Assembly (NCBI GenBank): GCA_002715985.1
Contig: PBAO01000015.1
Span: 4,978 to 68,977 of the forward strand
Origin: Lysobacterales bacterium
Lineage (GTDB): Bacteria > Pseudomonadota > Gammaproteobacteria > Nevskiales > Salinisphaeraceae
Direction of reading: 5' to 3'
DNA: 64,000 nt
This document shows positions 25,525-34,003 of this stretch, piece after piece (positions within the stretch are counted from its first letter, which is position 1; every line of letters begins with the position of its first letter). The notes beneath the pieces were generated by a model, which saw only the letters and a list, made by a program, of their open reading frames with translations, was not told the origin of the DNA and did no database searches. The translations under genes and the position numbers were made by a program.

Positions 25525-27344
25525 GGGCGATGAGCCTTCAGGGTCTGTTTCAGATCCGCGTCGTGCGGGTGGGCATCCAGCGCGTCTTGCCAGATCCGGC
25601 GCGCTGCCTGGTGATCGCCCTGCGCCCAGCGGACCGTGCCCAGATGCCGCGCGATTTCAGGGTGGCCCGCGCGTTCGTGCGCCTGCTCGAGGTGACGGCG
25701 CGCGGCCGCCAGATTGCCCTGCTTGTACTCCACCCAGCCCAGGCTATCGAGCATGGAGGCGTCGTTGGGCTGCTGCTTCAAGGCGCGACGAATCAACGTC
25801 TCGGCCCGGGCGTAATCGCTGGAATGATTGGTCAGCAGATAACCGAGCGCGTTCAGCGCCATGGCGTTGTCCGGCTCGATCGTCAATATCTGATCGAGAT
25901 CGGCCCGGGCGGCGTCGATGTCCCCCATCGACTCGTGCGCCAGCGCTCGGCCATACAGCAGAGCGGGCTTGCCCGGGCGATGCGCCAAGGCGTCGTTATA
26001 CAGCGTGAGTGCACGCGCTGCCTGCCCGGCCGACATAAGCAGCTCGGCCTTGGCCGAGAGCAGCTCGTCGGCCCTGGAAGGTGTTTGCTCGGCCAGCGTA
26101 TCCAGCGTGTTCAGGGCCGCGTCGAGTTCGCCGCTACCGGCCTGGACAACAGCCAGACGCAGACGGGCCCGGAACAGATGATCGCCGGCACCGACCTGCT
26201 CATAGCGCTGGCGCGCCACCTCGGCCGCGCCCCGCTGCTCGGCGATCCGGCCGAGATAGTAGCTCGCGGCATCGCCATGCGCGGCGTCATCGGTGAGTGT
26301 CTTGAAAACCCTGGCCGCCTTGTCCGGCTCGTGGTTGCCAAGACGCGCCAGCGCGAGCCCGAAACGGATATCGCTGTCCTTCGGGGCCAGAGAAACCGCG
26401 GTTTCAAACTCGGACAGCCCGGCCGTGGTCTTGCCGATGGACAACAGATACCGTGCCAGGCGTGCGTGATAGCTCGCTTTCTCGTCGGCCGAACCACTCA
26501 GCTCGGCCAGAGTCTGGCGTGCGCGTTCGATGTGCAGATCACGGGCTTCGATGAACGCCGCCAGCAGATGCGCATCCGCCCAGTCGGGTGCGGCGGCAAT
26601 CACCGGTTTGATCGCCTGTCGGGCCGTGGCCAGCTCGTCGTAGCCAAACGCCACCAGGGCCAGCGCGTAGCCGGCCGCGGTCTTGTTGTCCGAAGACGCC
26701 CGGATCTGTTTCGCCAGGGCGATGGCCTTTGCCGACTTCGCCGGTTTGCCCGACAACAGATCCGCGATTCTCTGATAGGCCTGACGTGTCTTGGCGATGC
26801 CCGGCCCGACGGCACGGGCGAATCGTGGCGCGAACTGGATCACGCCATCGGCATCGTCGTTGACAAAGGCAAGCTCGAGTGCGGCCTGCTGGGCTGCGAT
26901 ATCGTCGGGCTGTCGGACCGCCCAGAGCTTGACCGCGGGATAGGCCAGATCCGGCCGATCCGCGGTGATCGCTACCTTGGCCGTACGCTCGGCCAGATCG
27001 GTTGGCCCATCGACCGGCTGATCCAGACGCGCATTCAGCGCCAGCGCGGCCGCATATTGTTCCGCGGCCTCGCTCATGTTGTCGCGCGACAACGCCATCT
27101 CTGCGGCCAGCACGTGATAGGCGATCCGCGCGGCCGGCGCGTTCGCCGCCGTGGTCATCGATTCTTCGATGGCCGCCTGCCAGCCGGGGATACGTGCATC
27201 ATCAGCACGTATCGCTGCCTGGCTCGGCGTGGCCACAGAGGCGATGACCATGGCGCTGGCGAGCACCGTGGCTGTCGCCCCGAGCCGGCCGGCCATACGG
27301 CTCGGCCAATGGCCACGATTGTTTTTGTAATGCCTGATTCGCAT
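25521..27344 (-). CDS. Secreted tetratricopeptide-repeat protein
   Basis: A protein of about 607 residues made almost entirely of helical TPR repeats. The start at 27344 leaves a signal-like N-terminus: a basic stretch, then a hydrophobic core and ATPSQA. That suggests export to the periplasm, or anchoring at the outer membrane by a following partner. The TPR consensus is clear in the last 200 residues (NALGYLLTNHSSDYARAE and LDSLGWVEYKQGNLAAAR). Proteins of this type sit next to lolB in many gammaproteobacteria and probably act as scaffolds; the exact function is unknown. It is coupled to lolB by a 4-base overlap and divergent from hemA with a 43-bp gap. Confidence 0.85.
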   Translation of the reverse strand: MRIRHYKNNRGHWPSRMAGRLGATATVLASAMVIASVATPSQAAIRADDARIPGWQAAIEESMTTAANAPAARIAYHVLAAEMALSRDNMSEAAEQYAAALALNARLDQPVDGPTDLAERTAKVAITADRPDLAYPAVKLWAVRQPDDIAAQQAALELAFVNDDADGVIQFAPRFARAVGPGIAKTRQAYQRIADLLSGKPAKSAKAIALAKQIRASSDNKTAAGYALALVAFGYDELATARQAIKPVIAAAPDWADAHLLAAFIEARDLHIERARQTLAELSGSADEKASYHARLARYLLSIGKTTAGLSEFETAVSLAPKDSDIRFGLALARLGNHEPDKAARVFKTLTDDAAHGDAASYYLGRIAEQRGAAEVARQRYEQVGAGDHLFRARLRLAVVQAGSGELDAALNTLDTLAEQTPSRADELLSAKAELLMSAGQAARALTLYNDALAHRPGKPALLYGRALAHESMGDIDAARADLDQILTIEPDNAMALNALGYLLTNHSSDYARAETLIRRALKQQPNDASMLDSLGWVEYKQGNLAAARRHLEQAHERAGHPEIARHLGTVRWAQGDHQAARRIWQDALDAHPHDADLKQTLKAHRP

Positions 27345-27387
27345 CCCGATTGCCCCAGAGCTATGACGCGCACGGTAGAATACGCGC

Positions 27388-28707
27388 ATGTCGCTGCTCA
27401 CCGTGGGCCTGAATCACAATACCGCCGCCCTGTCGATTCGCGAAGCAGTGGCGTTTCCGGCCGATCAGTTTGCCAGTGCCCTGGATGATTTTCTGCGTCT
27501 GCCGCAAATCCGGGAAGGGGCGATTCTGTCGACCTGTAATCGCACCGAACTCTACGCGATCATCGACGACGAGCTGACAACAGACGACGACGCCGGCCTG
27601 CGCGCGTGGCTGGCCGCCCAGCGCGGCCTGGAGCTGGCCACGCTTCAGGATTGTTTCTATATCCACCACGGACGCGAGGTGGTGCGCCATAGTCTGTGCG
27701 TGGCCGCCGGGCTGGATTCGATGATCCTGGGCGAGCCCCAGATTCTCGGCCAGATGAAGGACGCCTATCGCACCGCCCAGGCAGCGCGCGGCACCGGCAC
27801 CCTGCTCACCCGTTTGTTCGAGCACAGCTTCACGGTCGCCAAGAGCGTGCGCAGCCAGACCGAAATCGGCGCCAGCCCGGTGTCGGTGGCCTATGCCGGT
27901 GTCTCGCTGGCCCGCCAGATCTTCACCGACGTTTCCGAATCCTGCGCGCTGATGATCGGCGCCGGCGACACCATCGAGCTGACCGCGCGCTACCTGGCCG
28001 AGATCGGCGTCTCGCGCATGATCTTTGCCAATCGCAGCCTGGACAAGGCCCAGGAACTGGCCACGCGATACCACGGCTATGCGCTGTCGCTGGCCGATGT
28101 ACCCACGCATCTGGCCGAGGCGGATCTGTTGATTGCCTCCACCGCCGCGCCCGGCCATATCGTGACTGCCGATCAGATCAAGAAAGCGCTGCGCAAGCGT
28201 CGCCGCAAACCGATATTCGCGCTCGATCTGGCCGTGCCGCGCGATATCGAGCCCCGCGCGGCAACGCTCGAGGATCTGTATCTGTACACGGTCGACGATC
28301 TGCAGAGCGTGATCGACGACAACAAGCGGTCGCGCCAGGCGGCGGCCCAGGCCGCGCATGCGATCATCGACCAGCGGATCGATGAATATCTGGAATGGGT
28401 GGATTCGCGCCAGGCCACCGCCACAATCCGCGAAATACGCGCCGACGCCGAGGCCAAGCGCGATCGGGCCGTCGCCGGTGCCCGCCGGCGCCTGGCCCGC
28501 GGCGAGGATGCCGATACGGTGATGGCCGATATGGCGCGTATCCTGACCAACAAACTCATGCACGAGCCGACGGCCACGCTTCGCAAAGCAGTCGGCGCCC
28601 GCCAACAACGCCTGCTCGGCCCGGCCCGAGAGCTGTTCGAGCTGGGCGACGAGGCCGACGACACGCCGTCTGCGCCCGGCCCGGACAACCCCCGCGAGAC
28701 CCGATGA
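27388..28707 (+). CDS. hemA: Glutamyl-tRNA reductase
   Basis: A 439-residue enzyme that reduces glutamyl-tRNA with NADPH to glutamate-1-semialdehyde, the first committed step of heme synthesis. The catalytic Cys50 lies in [27 protein letters not shown] and the NADPH-binding region [13 protein letters not shown] follow, with a C-terminal dimerisation helix. A TAGAAT box lies only 6 bases upstream of the ATG and no ribosome binding site is visible, so the message could have little or no leader. The stop overlaps prfA as ATGA. The order hemA-prfA-prmC, divergent from lolB, is conserved in gammaproteobacteria. Confidence 0.97.
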   Translation: MSLLTVGLNHNTAALSIREAVAFPADQFASALDDFLRLPQIREGAILSTCNRTELYAIIDDELTTDDDAGLRAWLAAQRGLELATLQDCFYIHHGREVVRHSLCVAAGLDSMILGEPQILGQMKDAYRTAQAARGTGTLLTRLFEHSFTVAKSVRSQTEIGASPVSVAYAGVSLARQIFTDVSESCALMIGAGDTIELTARYLAEIGVSRMIFANRSLDKAQELATRYHGYALSLADVPTHLAEADLLIASTAAPGHIVTADQIKKALRKRRRKPIFALDLAVPRDIEPRAATLEDLYLYTVDDLQSVIDDNKRSRQAAAQAAHAIIDQRIDEYLEWVDSRQATATIREIRADAEAKRDRAVAGARRRLARGEDADTVMADMARILTNKLMHEPTATLRKAVGARQQRLLGPARELFELGDEADDTPSAPGPDNPRETR

Positions 28708-29789
28708 AAGATTCTCTACGCGCCAAACTCGATGAACTGATCGAACGCCACGAAGACCTGGCCTATTCGATGTCGGACCCCGACGTCATCAACGATCAGG
28801 ACAAGTTCCGGCGCATGTCCCAGGAATACGCCCAGCTCGAGTCACTGGCCCAGGACTATCGGGCCTGGCGCGATCTGACCGACGAGGTCGAAGGGCTGGA
28901 AGACATGGAGAACGGCGATGATGGCGAGCTGGCCGAGATGGCCGAAGCCGAGCTGGCCGAGGCACGCCCGAAGATCGCCGCCCTCGAAGAAGCGCTGCGT
29001 CGTCATCTGATTCCCAAGGATCCCAACGACAACGCCAACCTGTATCTGGAGATCCGGGCCGGCACCGGCGGCGATGAAGCGGCTCTGTTCGCCGGCGACC
29101 TGTTGCGCATGTACACCGCGTATGCTGAAAAACAGGGCTGGCGGGTCGAGCTGCTATCGGCCTCGGCCGGCGAGCACGGCGGTTACAAGGAGGTCATCTC
29201 GCGGGTGATCGGTACCGGCGCATTCTCGCAGCTGAAGTTCGAATCCGGCGCGCATCGTGTTCAGCGCGTACCGGCCACCGAATCCCAGGGGCGCATCCAT
29301 ACCTCGGCCTGTACCGTGGCCGTGCTGCCCGAGATGGATGAAGTCTCCGAGATCAAGATCGATCCCAGCGATCTGCGTGTGGATACCTTTCGTTCGGCCG
29401 GTGCTGGCGGCCAGCACGTCAACACCACCGATTCGGCGATCCGGATCACCCACCTGCCCACGGGCGTGGTGGTCGAATGTCAGCAAGAGCGCTCCCAGCA
29501 CAAGAACCGCGCCCAGGCCATGAGCCTGCTTCAGACCAAACTGATGACCGCCGAGCAGGACAAGCAGGCCAACGAACAGGCCGCCGCGCGCAAGCGTCTG
29601 GTCGGCAGCGGAGATCGCTCCGAGCGGATTCGCACCTACAACTATCCGCAGGGGCGGGTGACCGATCACCGCATCAATCTCACCCTCTACAAGCTGGAAC
29701 AGATCGTCCAGGGTGATCTCGACGAGGTGGTGCAAGCACTGACCAGCGAGCATCAGGCCGATCTGCTGGCCGAAATGGGCGCCGCCTGA
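28704..29789 (+). CDS. prfA: Peptide chain release factor 1
   Basis: A 361-residue class I release factor that reads UAA and UAG. The stop-codon-reading tripeptide Pro-Ala-Thr is present in [10 protein letters not shown], which marks RF1 rather than RF2. The hydrolysis motif is Gly235-Gly236-Gln237 in [15 protein letters not shown]. The ATG at 28704 overlaps the hemA stop by 4 bases, and the same frame remains open upstream within hemA without similarity. It is followed after 4 bases by the methyltransferase that modifies its GGQ glutamine. Confidence 0.98.
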   Translation: MKDSLRAKLDELIERHEDLAYSMSDPDVINDQDKFRRMSQEYAQLESLAQDYRAWRDLTDEVEGLEDMENGDDGELAEMAEAELAEARPKIAALEEALRRHLIPKDPNDNANLYLEIRAGTGGDEAALFAGDLLRMYTAYAEKQGWRVELLSASAGEHGGYKEVISRVIGTGAFSQLKFESGAHRVQRVPATESQGRIHTSACTVAVLPEMDEVSEIKIDPSDLRVDTFRSAGAGGQHVNTTDSAIRITHLPTGVVVECQQERSQHKNRAQAMSLLQTKLMTAEQDKQANEQAAARKRLVGSGDRSERIRTYNYPQGRVTDHRINLTLYKLEQIVQGDLDEVVQALTSEHQADLLAEMGAA

Positions 29790-29793
29790 CCCC

Positions 29794-30657
29794 TTGGCCG
29801 AGCCCGCGACAACACTGGCCGATTGGCGTCGCGCCGCGGCCGGGCGCCTGGCCGGCGACAACGCCACCGACAACGCCGAAGCCGAAGCCCGGTGGCTGGC
29901 CGAGCACGTGCTCGGCCTGACCACGACCCAGCTCATCCTGGCCGATCCCCGGACGCTGGCCATCGTGGATCACGAGCGCCTGGAAGCGGCCCTGGCGCGT
30001 CGCCTGTCCGGTGTACCGCTGGCTCAGATCATCGGCCGGGCCGATTTCGGCCCGCTGGAACTCCGGGTGACGCCTGACGTGCTGATCCCGCGGGCCGATA
30101 CCGAGGTGCTTGTGGAAACGGTGCTCGCGACATTTGCCGCCGAGCGCGATCTGCATGTGATCGATCTGGGCACCGGCAGCGGCGCGATCGCCTTGATGCT
30201 GGCCGACGCGCGCCCGGGCTGGCACATCACCGCGACCGATCGCAGCCCGGCCGCACTGACCGTGGCCCGCGACAACGCGGCCGCCTTGGGCCTGGGCCGC
30301 GTTGTCTTCATCGAATCGGACTGGTTTGCGAATCTGGGGCATCAGCGCTTTGATGTCGTCGTGGCCAATCCGCCCTATATCGCCCCCGAAGACACGCATC
30401 TGGCGGCACTCACACACGAGCCGCGCCAGGCCCTGGTCGCCGCCGACCATGGCCTGGCCGATCTGGCTGTCATTGCCACCACGGCTCCGCAGCATCTGCG
30501 GCCCGGGGGCGGGCTGTTCGTCGAACATGGCTATGATCAGGGACAGGCTGTACGCGCCCTGCTCCTCGCCGCCGGCTTTTCGGATGTGCTCACCCGGGCC
30601 GACCACGCCGGTCGCGATCGCGTAACCGGTGGCCTGGTCAATCGCGGGGATGAATAG
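29794..30657 (+). CDS. prmC: Release-factor glutamine N5-methyltransferase
   Basis: A 287-residue SAM-dependent enzyme that methylates the GGQ glutamine of release factors. The SAM-binding motif is VIDLGTGSGAIALML near residue 125. The catalytic NPPY in VVANPPYIAPED recognises the amide. The N-terminal helical domain that contacts the release factor is present, with PLAQIIGRADFGPLEL. The start is TTG at 29794, four bases after prfA, so it probably relies on coupling. Confidence 0.95.
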   Translation: MAEPATTLADWRRAAAGRLAGDNATDNAEAEARWLAEHVLGLTTTQLILADPRTLAIVDHERLEAALARRLSGVPLAQIIGRADFGPLELRVTPDVLIPRADTEVLVETVLATFAAERDLHVIDLGTGSGAIALMLADARPGWHITATDRSPAALTVARDNAAALGLGRVVFIESDWFANLGHQRFDVVVANPPYIAPEDTHLAALTHEPRQALVAADHGLADLAVIATTAPQHLRPGGGLFVEHGYDQGQAVRALLLAAGFSDVLTRADHAGRDRVTGGLVNRGDE

Positions 30658-30673
30658 ACGCAGGATTGTCTTC

Positions 30674-30895
30674 TATCCGCCGATGGGCGCCGATTGAACG
30701 CAGATAGCGAGAAGACAGAATGTTCTGACAAGACGCTGACGATCGTGCTCGGCCGCCAACGCTGTACGCTCTGTTCGTGCCTGTTCGCGAACAGTTGAGC
30801 AACAGCGCCTTGAGTCAAACGGCGCCAAGACGCATGACGGATTTTCCTGCCCGGCAGTCCATTATCTGCGTTTCATCAGCGTGCATCGGCGGATA
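30674..30895. repeat. Dispersed intergenic repeat, copy 2 (complete, two inverted arms)
   Basis: The 255 bases between prmC and the convergent isocitrate dehydrogenase gene contain no gene. Arms at 30674-30706 and 30863-30895 are inverted copies matching at 28 of 33 positions, starting TATCCGCCGATG and ending AACGCAGATA. About 156 bases separate them. Related segments occur near 11.2, 48.9 and 49.8 kb. This is the most complete copy. It could fold into a long hairpin after prmC and act in transcript termination or stability. Confidence 0.75.
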
Positions 30896-30912
30896 AACGA
30901 TTTATCGCCCGA

Positions 30913-31926
30913 TCACTGCAGCCGCGAAATGACGGCCTCGGTGAACGACGATGTGCTGCCCTCGCCGCCCAGATCGGGCGTGGTGCGATCGCCTTCGGCA
31001 ATGGCCCCGCGTACGGCCTCGCGGATCCGACGGGCGCGCTCGGGCTGGTCGATATGATCGAGCATGAGGGCGGCCGCCAGGATCACGGACGTGGGATTGG
31101 CGATGCCCTGGCCGGCGATATCCGGCGCACTGCCGTGCACGGCCTCGAACATGGCGCATTCGTCACCGATGTTGGCGCCGGGCGCCAGGCCCAGACCGCC
31201 GATCAGTCCGGCACAGAGATCGGACAGGATATCGCCGAACAGATTGGTGGTGACGATGACGTCGAAGTTCTTCGGCTCCATGACGAGCTTCATGGCACAG
31301 GCATCGACGATCAGCTCTTCGTGCTCGAGATCCTCGTACTGCTCGGCCAACTCTCGGCCCACTTCGAGAAACAGCCCCGAGGTGGATTTCATGATGTTGG
31401 CCTTGTGCGCCAGCGTGACTTTCTTGCGCCCGCGTGCGCGCGCCATCTCGAAAGCGAACTTGATGATGCGCTCGCACTGTTCACGGGTGATCACCGACAG
31501 GGCTTCGGCGCGCTGCCCGTCGTCAGAGACGGTCTGGCCTTCGCCGGAATACATGCCGCCCTTGTTTTCACGAACGGTGATGATGTCGAGATCGTCGTAG
31601 CGCGATTTCGTGCCCGGCAGGCTGATCGTGGGCCGCACGTTGGCATACAGATCGAAATGCTTGCGCATGGCCACGTTGACCGAGCGATACCCGCCGCCCG
31701 AGGGCGTGGTTACCGGGCCTTTCAACACCAGGCCCGTGCGCTCGATCGAGGTCAGCGCCTCCTCGGGCAGGGGGTCATCGGCACCGCCGTCGAGCGCGGC
31801 CTTGCCGACGGCGACTTCCTCGATATCGAATTCGGCGCCCACGGCGTTCAGCACCGACAGTGCCGAGTCCACGATATCGGGGCCGATTCCATCACCCTTG
31901 ATAACGGTCAGGGGCCTTTGCGCCAT
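30913..31926 (-). CDS. NAD-dependent isocitrate dehydrogenase (short form)
   Basis: A 337-residue member of the isocitrate/isopropylmalate dehydrogenase family. The substrate loop SVNVAMRKHFDLYANVRP has the Ser-x-Asn-x-x-x-Arg pattern of isocitrate dehydrogenases rather than isopropylmalate enzymes. The cofactor loop HGSAPDIAGQ has Asp-Ile, where NADP enzymes have Lys-Tyr, which predicts NAD. Metal-binding aspartates are in TTNLFGDILSDL. The role would be TCA-cycle oxidation of isocitrate to 2-oxoglutarate. Homoisocitrate or tartrate activity cannot be excluded. It is a single-gene unit, convergent with prmC. Confidence 0.87.
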   Translation of the reverse strand: MAQRPLTVIKGDGIGPDIVDSALSVLNAVGAEFDIEEVAVGKAALDGGADDPLPEEALTSIERTGLVLKGPVTTPSGGGYRSVNVAMRKHFDLYANVRPTISLPGTKSRYDDLDIITVRENKGGMYSGEGQTVSDDGQRAEALSVITREQCERIIKFAFEMARARGRKKVTLAHKANIMKSTSGLFLEVGRELAEQYEDLEHEELIVDACAMKLVMEPKNFDVIVTTNLFGDILSDLCAGLIGGLGLAPGANIGDECAMFEAVHGSAPDIAGQGIANPTSVILAAALMLDHIDQPERARRIREAVRGAIAEGDRTTPDLGGEGSTSSFTEAVISRLQ

Positions 31927-32026
31927 ATGATCCTTGCCTTGACGGCGTACGAACGCCTGTCGTGTGAGCTTTATGGCATCCTATCAGTTGTCTCATCGCG
32001 GCATCGTTTCAACCGGCGGATCCTCT

Positions 32027-32521
32027 ATGCGAGGCCTGTTTCAAACACTGCTCGCCCTCATTCTGATAGCCGGGTCCGGGGGCCAGGCCGCGGCTGCCAG
32101 CCCCTCGACGTCGACCGATCTGGTGGTCGTGATGAAATCAGAGCGGGTGCTTTATCTGTATCAGGCGGGGCATGTGGTGGCTCAATATCCGGTCGCCCTC
32201 GGCGCATCGCCCCGGGGCACGAAACAGATGGCAGGCGACAACAAGACCCCCATCGGGGCCTATACCCTGGACTGGCGCAACCCGAACAGTGATTTCCACC
32301 GCTCGCTGCATATCAGCTATCCGGACACCGAAGACCGGGCACAGGCGGCTGTTCTCGGCGTGCCGCCCGGCTCGAACATCATGATCCACGGCCAGCCGAG
32401 CTACGATGATCGTCTGCGTACCGGCGACTGGACCAACGGCTGTATCGCGGTCTCGGATGCCGCCATCGACGATATCTGGTCGCGCGTGGCCGACGGCACG
32501 CCGATCCATATCTATCCGTGA
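32027..32521 (+). CDS. Periplasmic L,D-transpeptidase (YkuD domain)
   Basis: A 164-residue exported protein with a cleavable signal peptide (about residues 1-23) and a YkuD catalytic domain. The active-site segment is MIHGQPSYDD followed by TGDWTNGCIAVSD, with nucleophile Cys139. The family cross-links peptidoglycan or attaches proteins to it through meso-DAP. The start ATG at 32027 follows GGCGGAT, a plausible ribosome binding site. The next gene, a CDF-like protein, begins 4 bases after the stop, so these are probably cotranscribed. Confidence 0.92.
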   Translation: MRGLFQTLLALILIAGSGGQAAAASPSTSTDLVVVMKSERVLYLYQAGHVVAQYPVALGASPRGTKQMAGDNKTPIGAYTLDWRNPNSDFHRSLHISYPDTEDRAQAAVLGVPPGSNIMIHGQPSYDDRLRTGDWTNGCIAVSDAAIDDIWSRVADGTPIHIYP

Positions 32522-32525
32522 GTCG

Positions 32526-33530
32526 ATGAGCCGGATGTCGAGATCGGCACCGTGTTCGGCGGGCGCATCGCATCAACGCCGGCTGCCCGCCGACAAAGAG
32601 ACAGAGCTCGCCGCCGCACGGCGTCAGGAATGGGCCACATGGGTTCTGCGCCTGACGGTGATCGCTGCACTGTACGGCGTGATCGGCAACAGTCAGGCGC
32701 TGTCGGCCATTTGGTTCAAGAGCCTGTGGGCGCTCTGGCCACCGCTTGCGTTTCTCGCTGCCTCGGCTCTTGAGCGGCGCCCGCCGACCCGGCGGTTTCC
32801 GTTCGGCTTCTATCGCGCGGTAAGCATCGGTTTCCTGACCTCGGCATTGTCGCTGGTGGCCATGGGCGCGTATCTGATCGTCTCCGGCCTGCAATCACAC
32901 CTGATGAACGATCCCGACAAGCTGGCCACGATCAGCGCCATGACGGCCTGGTGGCAATGGCCCGGCTGGTGGGTGATCGCTGCCCTGGCCTACAGCATGG
33001 CCGTGCCGCTGGTGATTGGTCGACGGCGCAAGGCCCATGCCATCAATCTGCACGACAAGGGCCTCTATGCCGATGCTTCGATGGGCCAGGTGAACTGGAT
33101 GGCCGCGGCCACGGCGATCTGCGGTGTCCTGGGTATCGGCCTGGGCGCGGCGTGGCTGGATATCGCGGCCACCCTGCTCATTGGCGTGACCGTGTTCGGC
33201 CAGGGACTGCGTCATGTCTATACCGCGATCTGCGATCTCATGGACGAAGTGCCACGCGAGATCGGCACCAATCATGTCGTGCCGCTGGTCGCCACGATCC
33301 AGCGCCGGATCCAGGCCGAGCCCTGGGTCGAGACGGTACGCGTGCGTCTGCGCGAAGAAGGCCGGATGCTGACTGGGATCGCGCTGGTGTGTCCGGACGA
33401 AAGCCGTGCCCGGCTCGTCGACATGGAAACCCTGCGGGATACGATCACCGATCTCGACTGGCGGCTGCTGGATTTTCAACTGGTGCCGGTCTCTCGAGCA
33501 GACTTCGACCGAGAATGCAGCGCGCGATGA
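32526..33530 (+). CDS. CDF-like membrane protein with altered metal site
   Basis: A membrane protein of about 334 residues in the cation diffusion facilitator superfamily. ATG at 32526 is chosen; 32535 is also possible. The family signature RRFPFGFYRA and a cytoplasmic C-terminal ferredoxin-like domain (QRRIQAEPWVETVRVRLREEG) are present. The metal ligands are not. Where transporters have D/H-x-x-x-D in helix 2, this protein reads FKSLWALW. In helix 5, where H-x-x-x-D is expected, it has ADASMGQVNW. Zinc/iron transport of the usual kind is therefore doubtful. It sits between an L,D-transpeptidase and a JAMM peptidase; the latter overlaps it by 4 bases. Confidence 0.8.
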   Translation: MSRMSRSAPCSAGASHQRRLPADKETELAAARRQEWATWVLRLTVIAALYGVIGNSQALSAIWFKSLWALWPPLAFLAASALERRPPTRRFPFGFYRAVSIGFLTSALSLVAMGAYLIVSGLQSHLMNDPDKLATISAMTAWWQWPGWWVIAALAYSMAVPLVIGRRRKAHAINLHDKGLYADASMGQVNWMAAATAICGVLGIGLGAAWLDIAATLLIGVTVFGQGLRHVYTAICDLMDEVPREIGTNHVVPLVATIQRRIQAEPWVETVRVRLREEGRMLTGIALVCPDESRARLVDMETLRDTITDLDWRLLDFQLVPVSRADFDRECSAR

Positions 33531-33970
33531 GCCGGGCTGTGCCGGGCCTTCACCTGCCCCATGAGCTGGCAGCGGGTCTGCTCACGCGCGCCCGGGGCGC
33601 GGCCGGCCATGAGATATGCGGCCTGCTGACCGGGGCCGAGGCCGGCCGGGCACGCCACGATATGACGATCGCCAACCGGGCTACGCGCGCCGCCGATCGT
33701 TTTCAGATGGATATCGGCCAGCAGATCGACGCGTTTCGAACGACTCGTTGTGCCGGGCGTCTGATCGTTGCCATCTATCACTCGCACCCGGTCGGCGAGG
33801 CTGTGCCGTCGGCGCATGATCGCCGCGGCCACGGCTACCCGGCCATTCCCGCCATCATCGTCGCACCCGGCGCCGATGCCGATGTTATCCGGGCCTGGTG
33901 GCTCCAGCCCAGCTCGGCCGCGGAATGCCCGCTCATCATCGAGCCGGCCGAACGCACTGCTTTTTTGTAG
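33527..33970 (+). CDS. JAMM/MPN+ metallopeptidase (Mov34/Mec-like)
   Basis: A 147-residue zinc metalloprotease domain of the JAB1/MPN/Mov34 family. The full JAMM motif is present: Glu29 in GHEICGLLTG, then His85-x-His87 in YHSHP, Ser95 and Asp98 (H-x-H-x10-D). Bacterial members cleave C-terminal extensions from sulfur-carrier proteins or remove ubiquitin-like tags. No ThiS/MoaD-type partner is next to it. The start overlaps the CDF-like gene as ATGA, so its production is tied to that membrane protein. Confidence 0.9.
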   Translation: MSRAVPGLHLPHELAAGLLTRARGAAGHEICGLLTGAEAGRARHDMTIANRATRAADRFQMDIGQQIDAFRTTRCAGRLIVAIYHSHPVGEAVPSAHDRRGHGYPAIPAIIVAPGADADVIRAWWLQPSSAAECPLIIEPAERTAFL

Positions 33971-34003
33971 AATCGTGCTCTGTTCTCCCGATTAAGACCC
34001 GCG

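Noticed and set aside
25530-27488. A 652-codon open frame antisense to the TPR gene
   Set aside because: The minus-strand product shows clear TPR repeats and a signal peptide. The plus-strand product has no recognisable features and would run across the hemA start.
27361-28608. A 415-codon open frame antisense to hemA
   Set aside because: hemA is certain from its catalytic motif. The antisense product has no motif.
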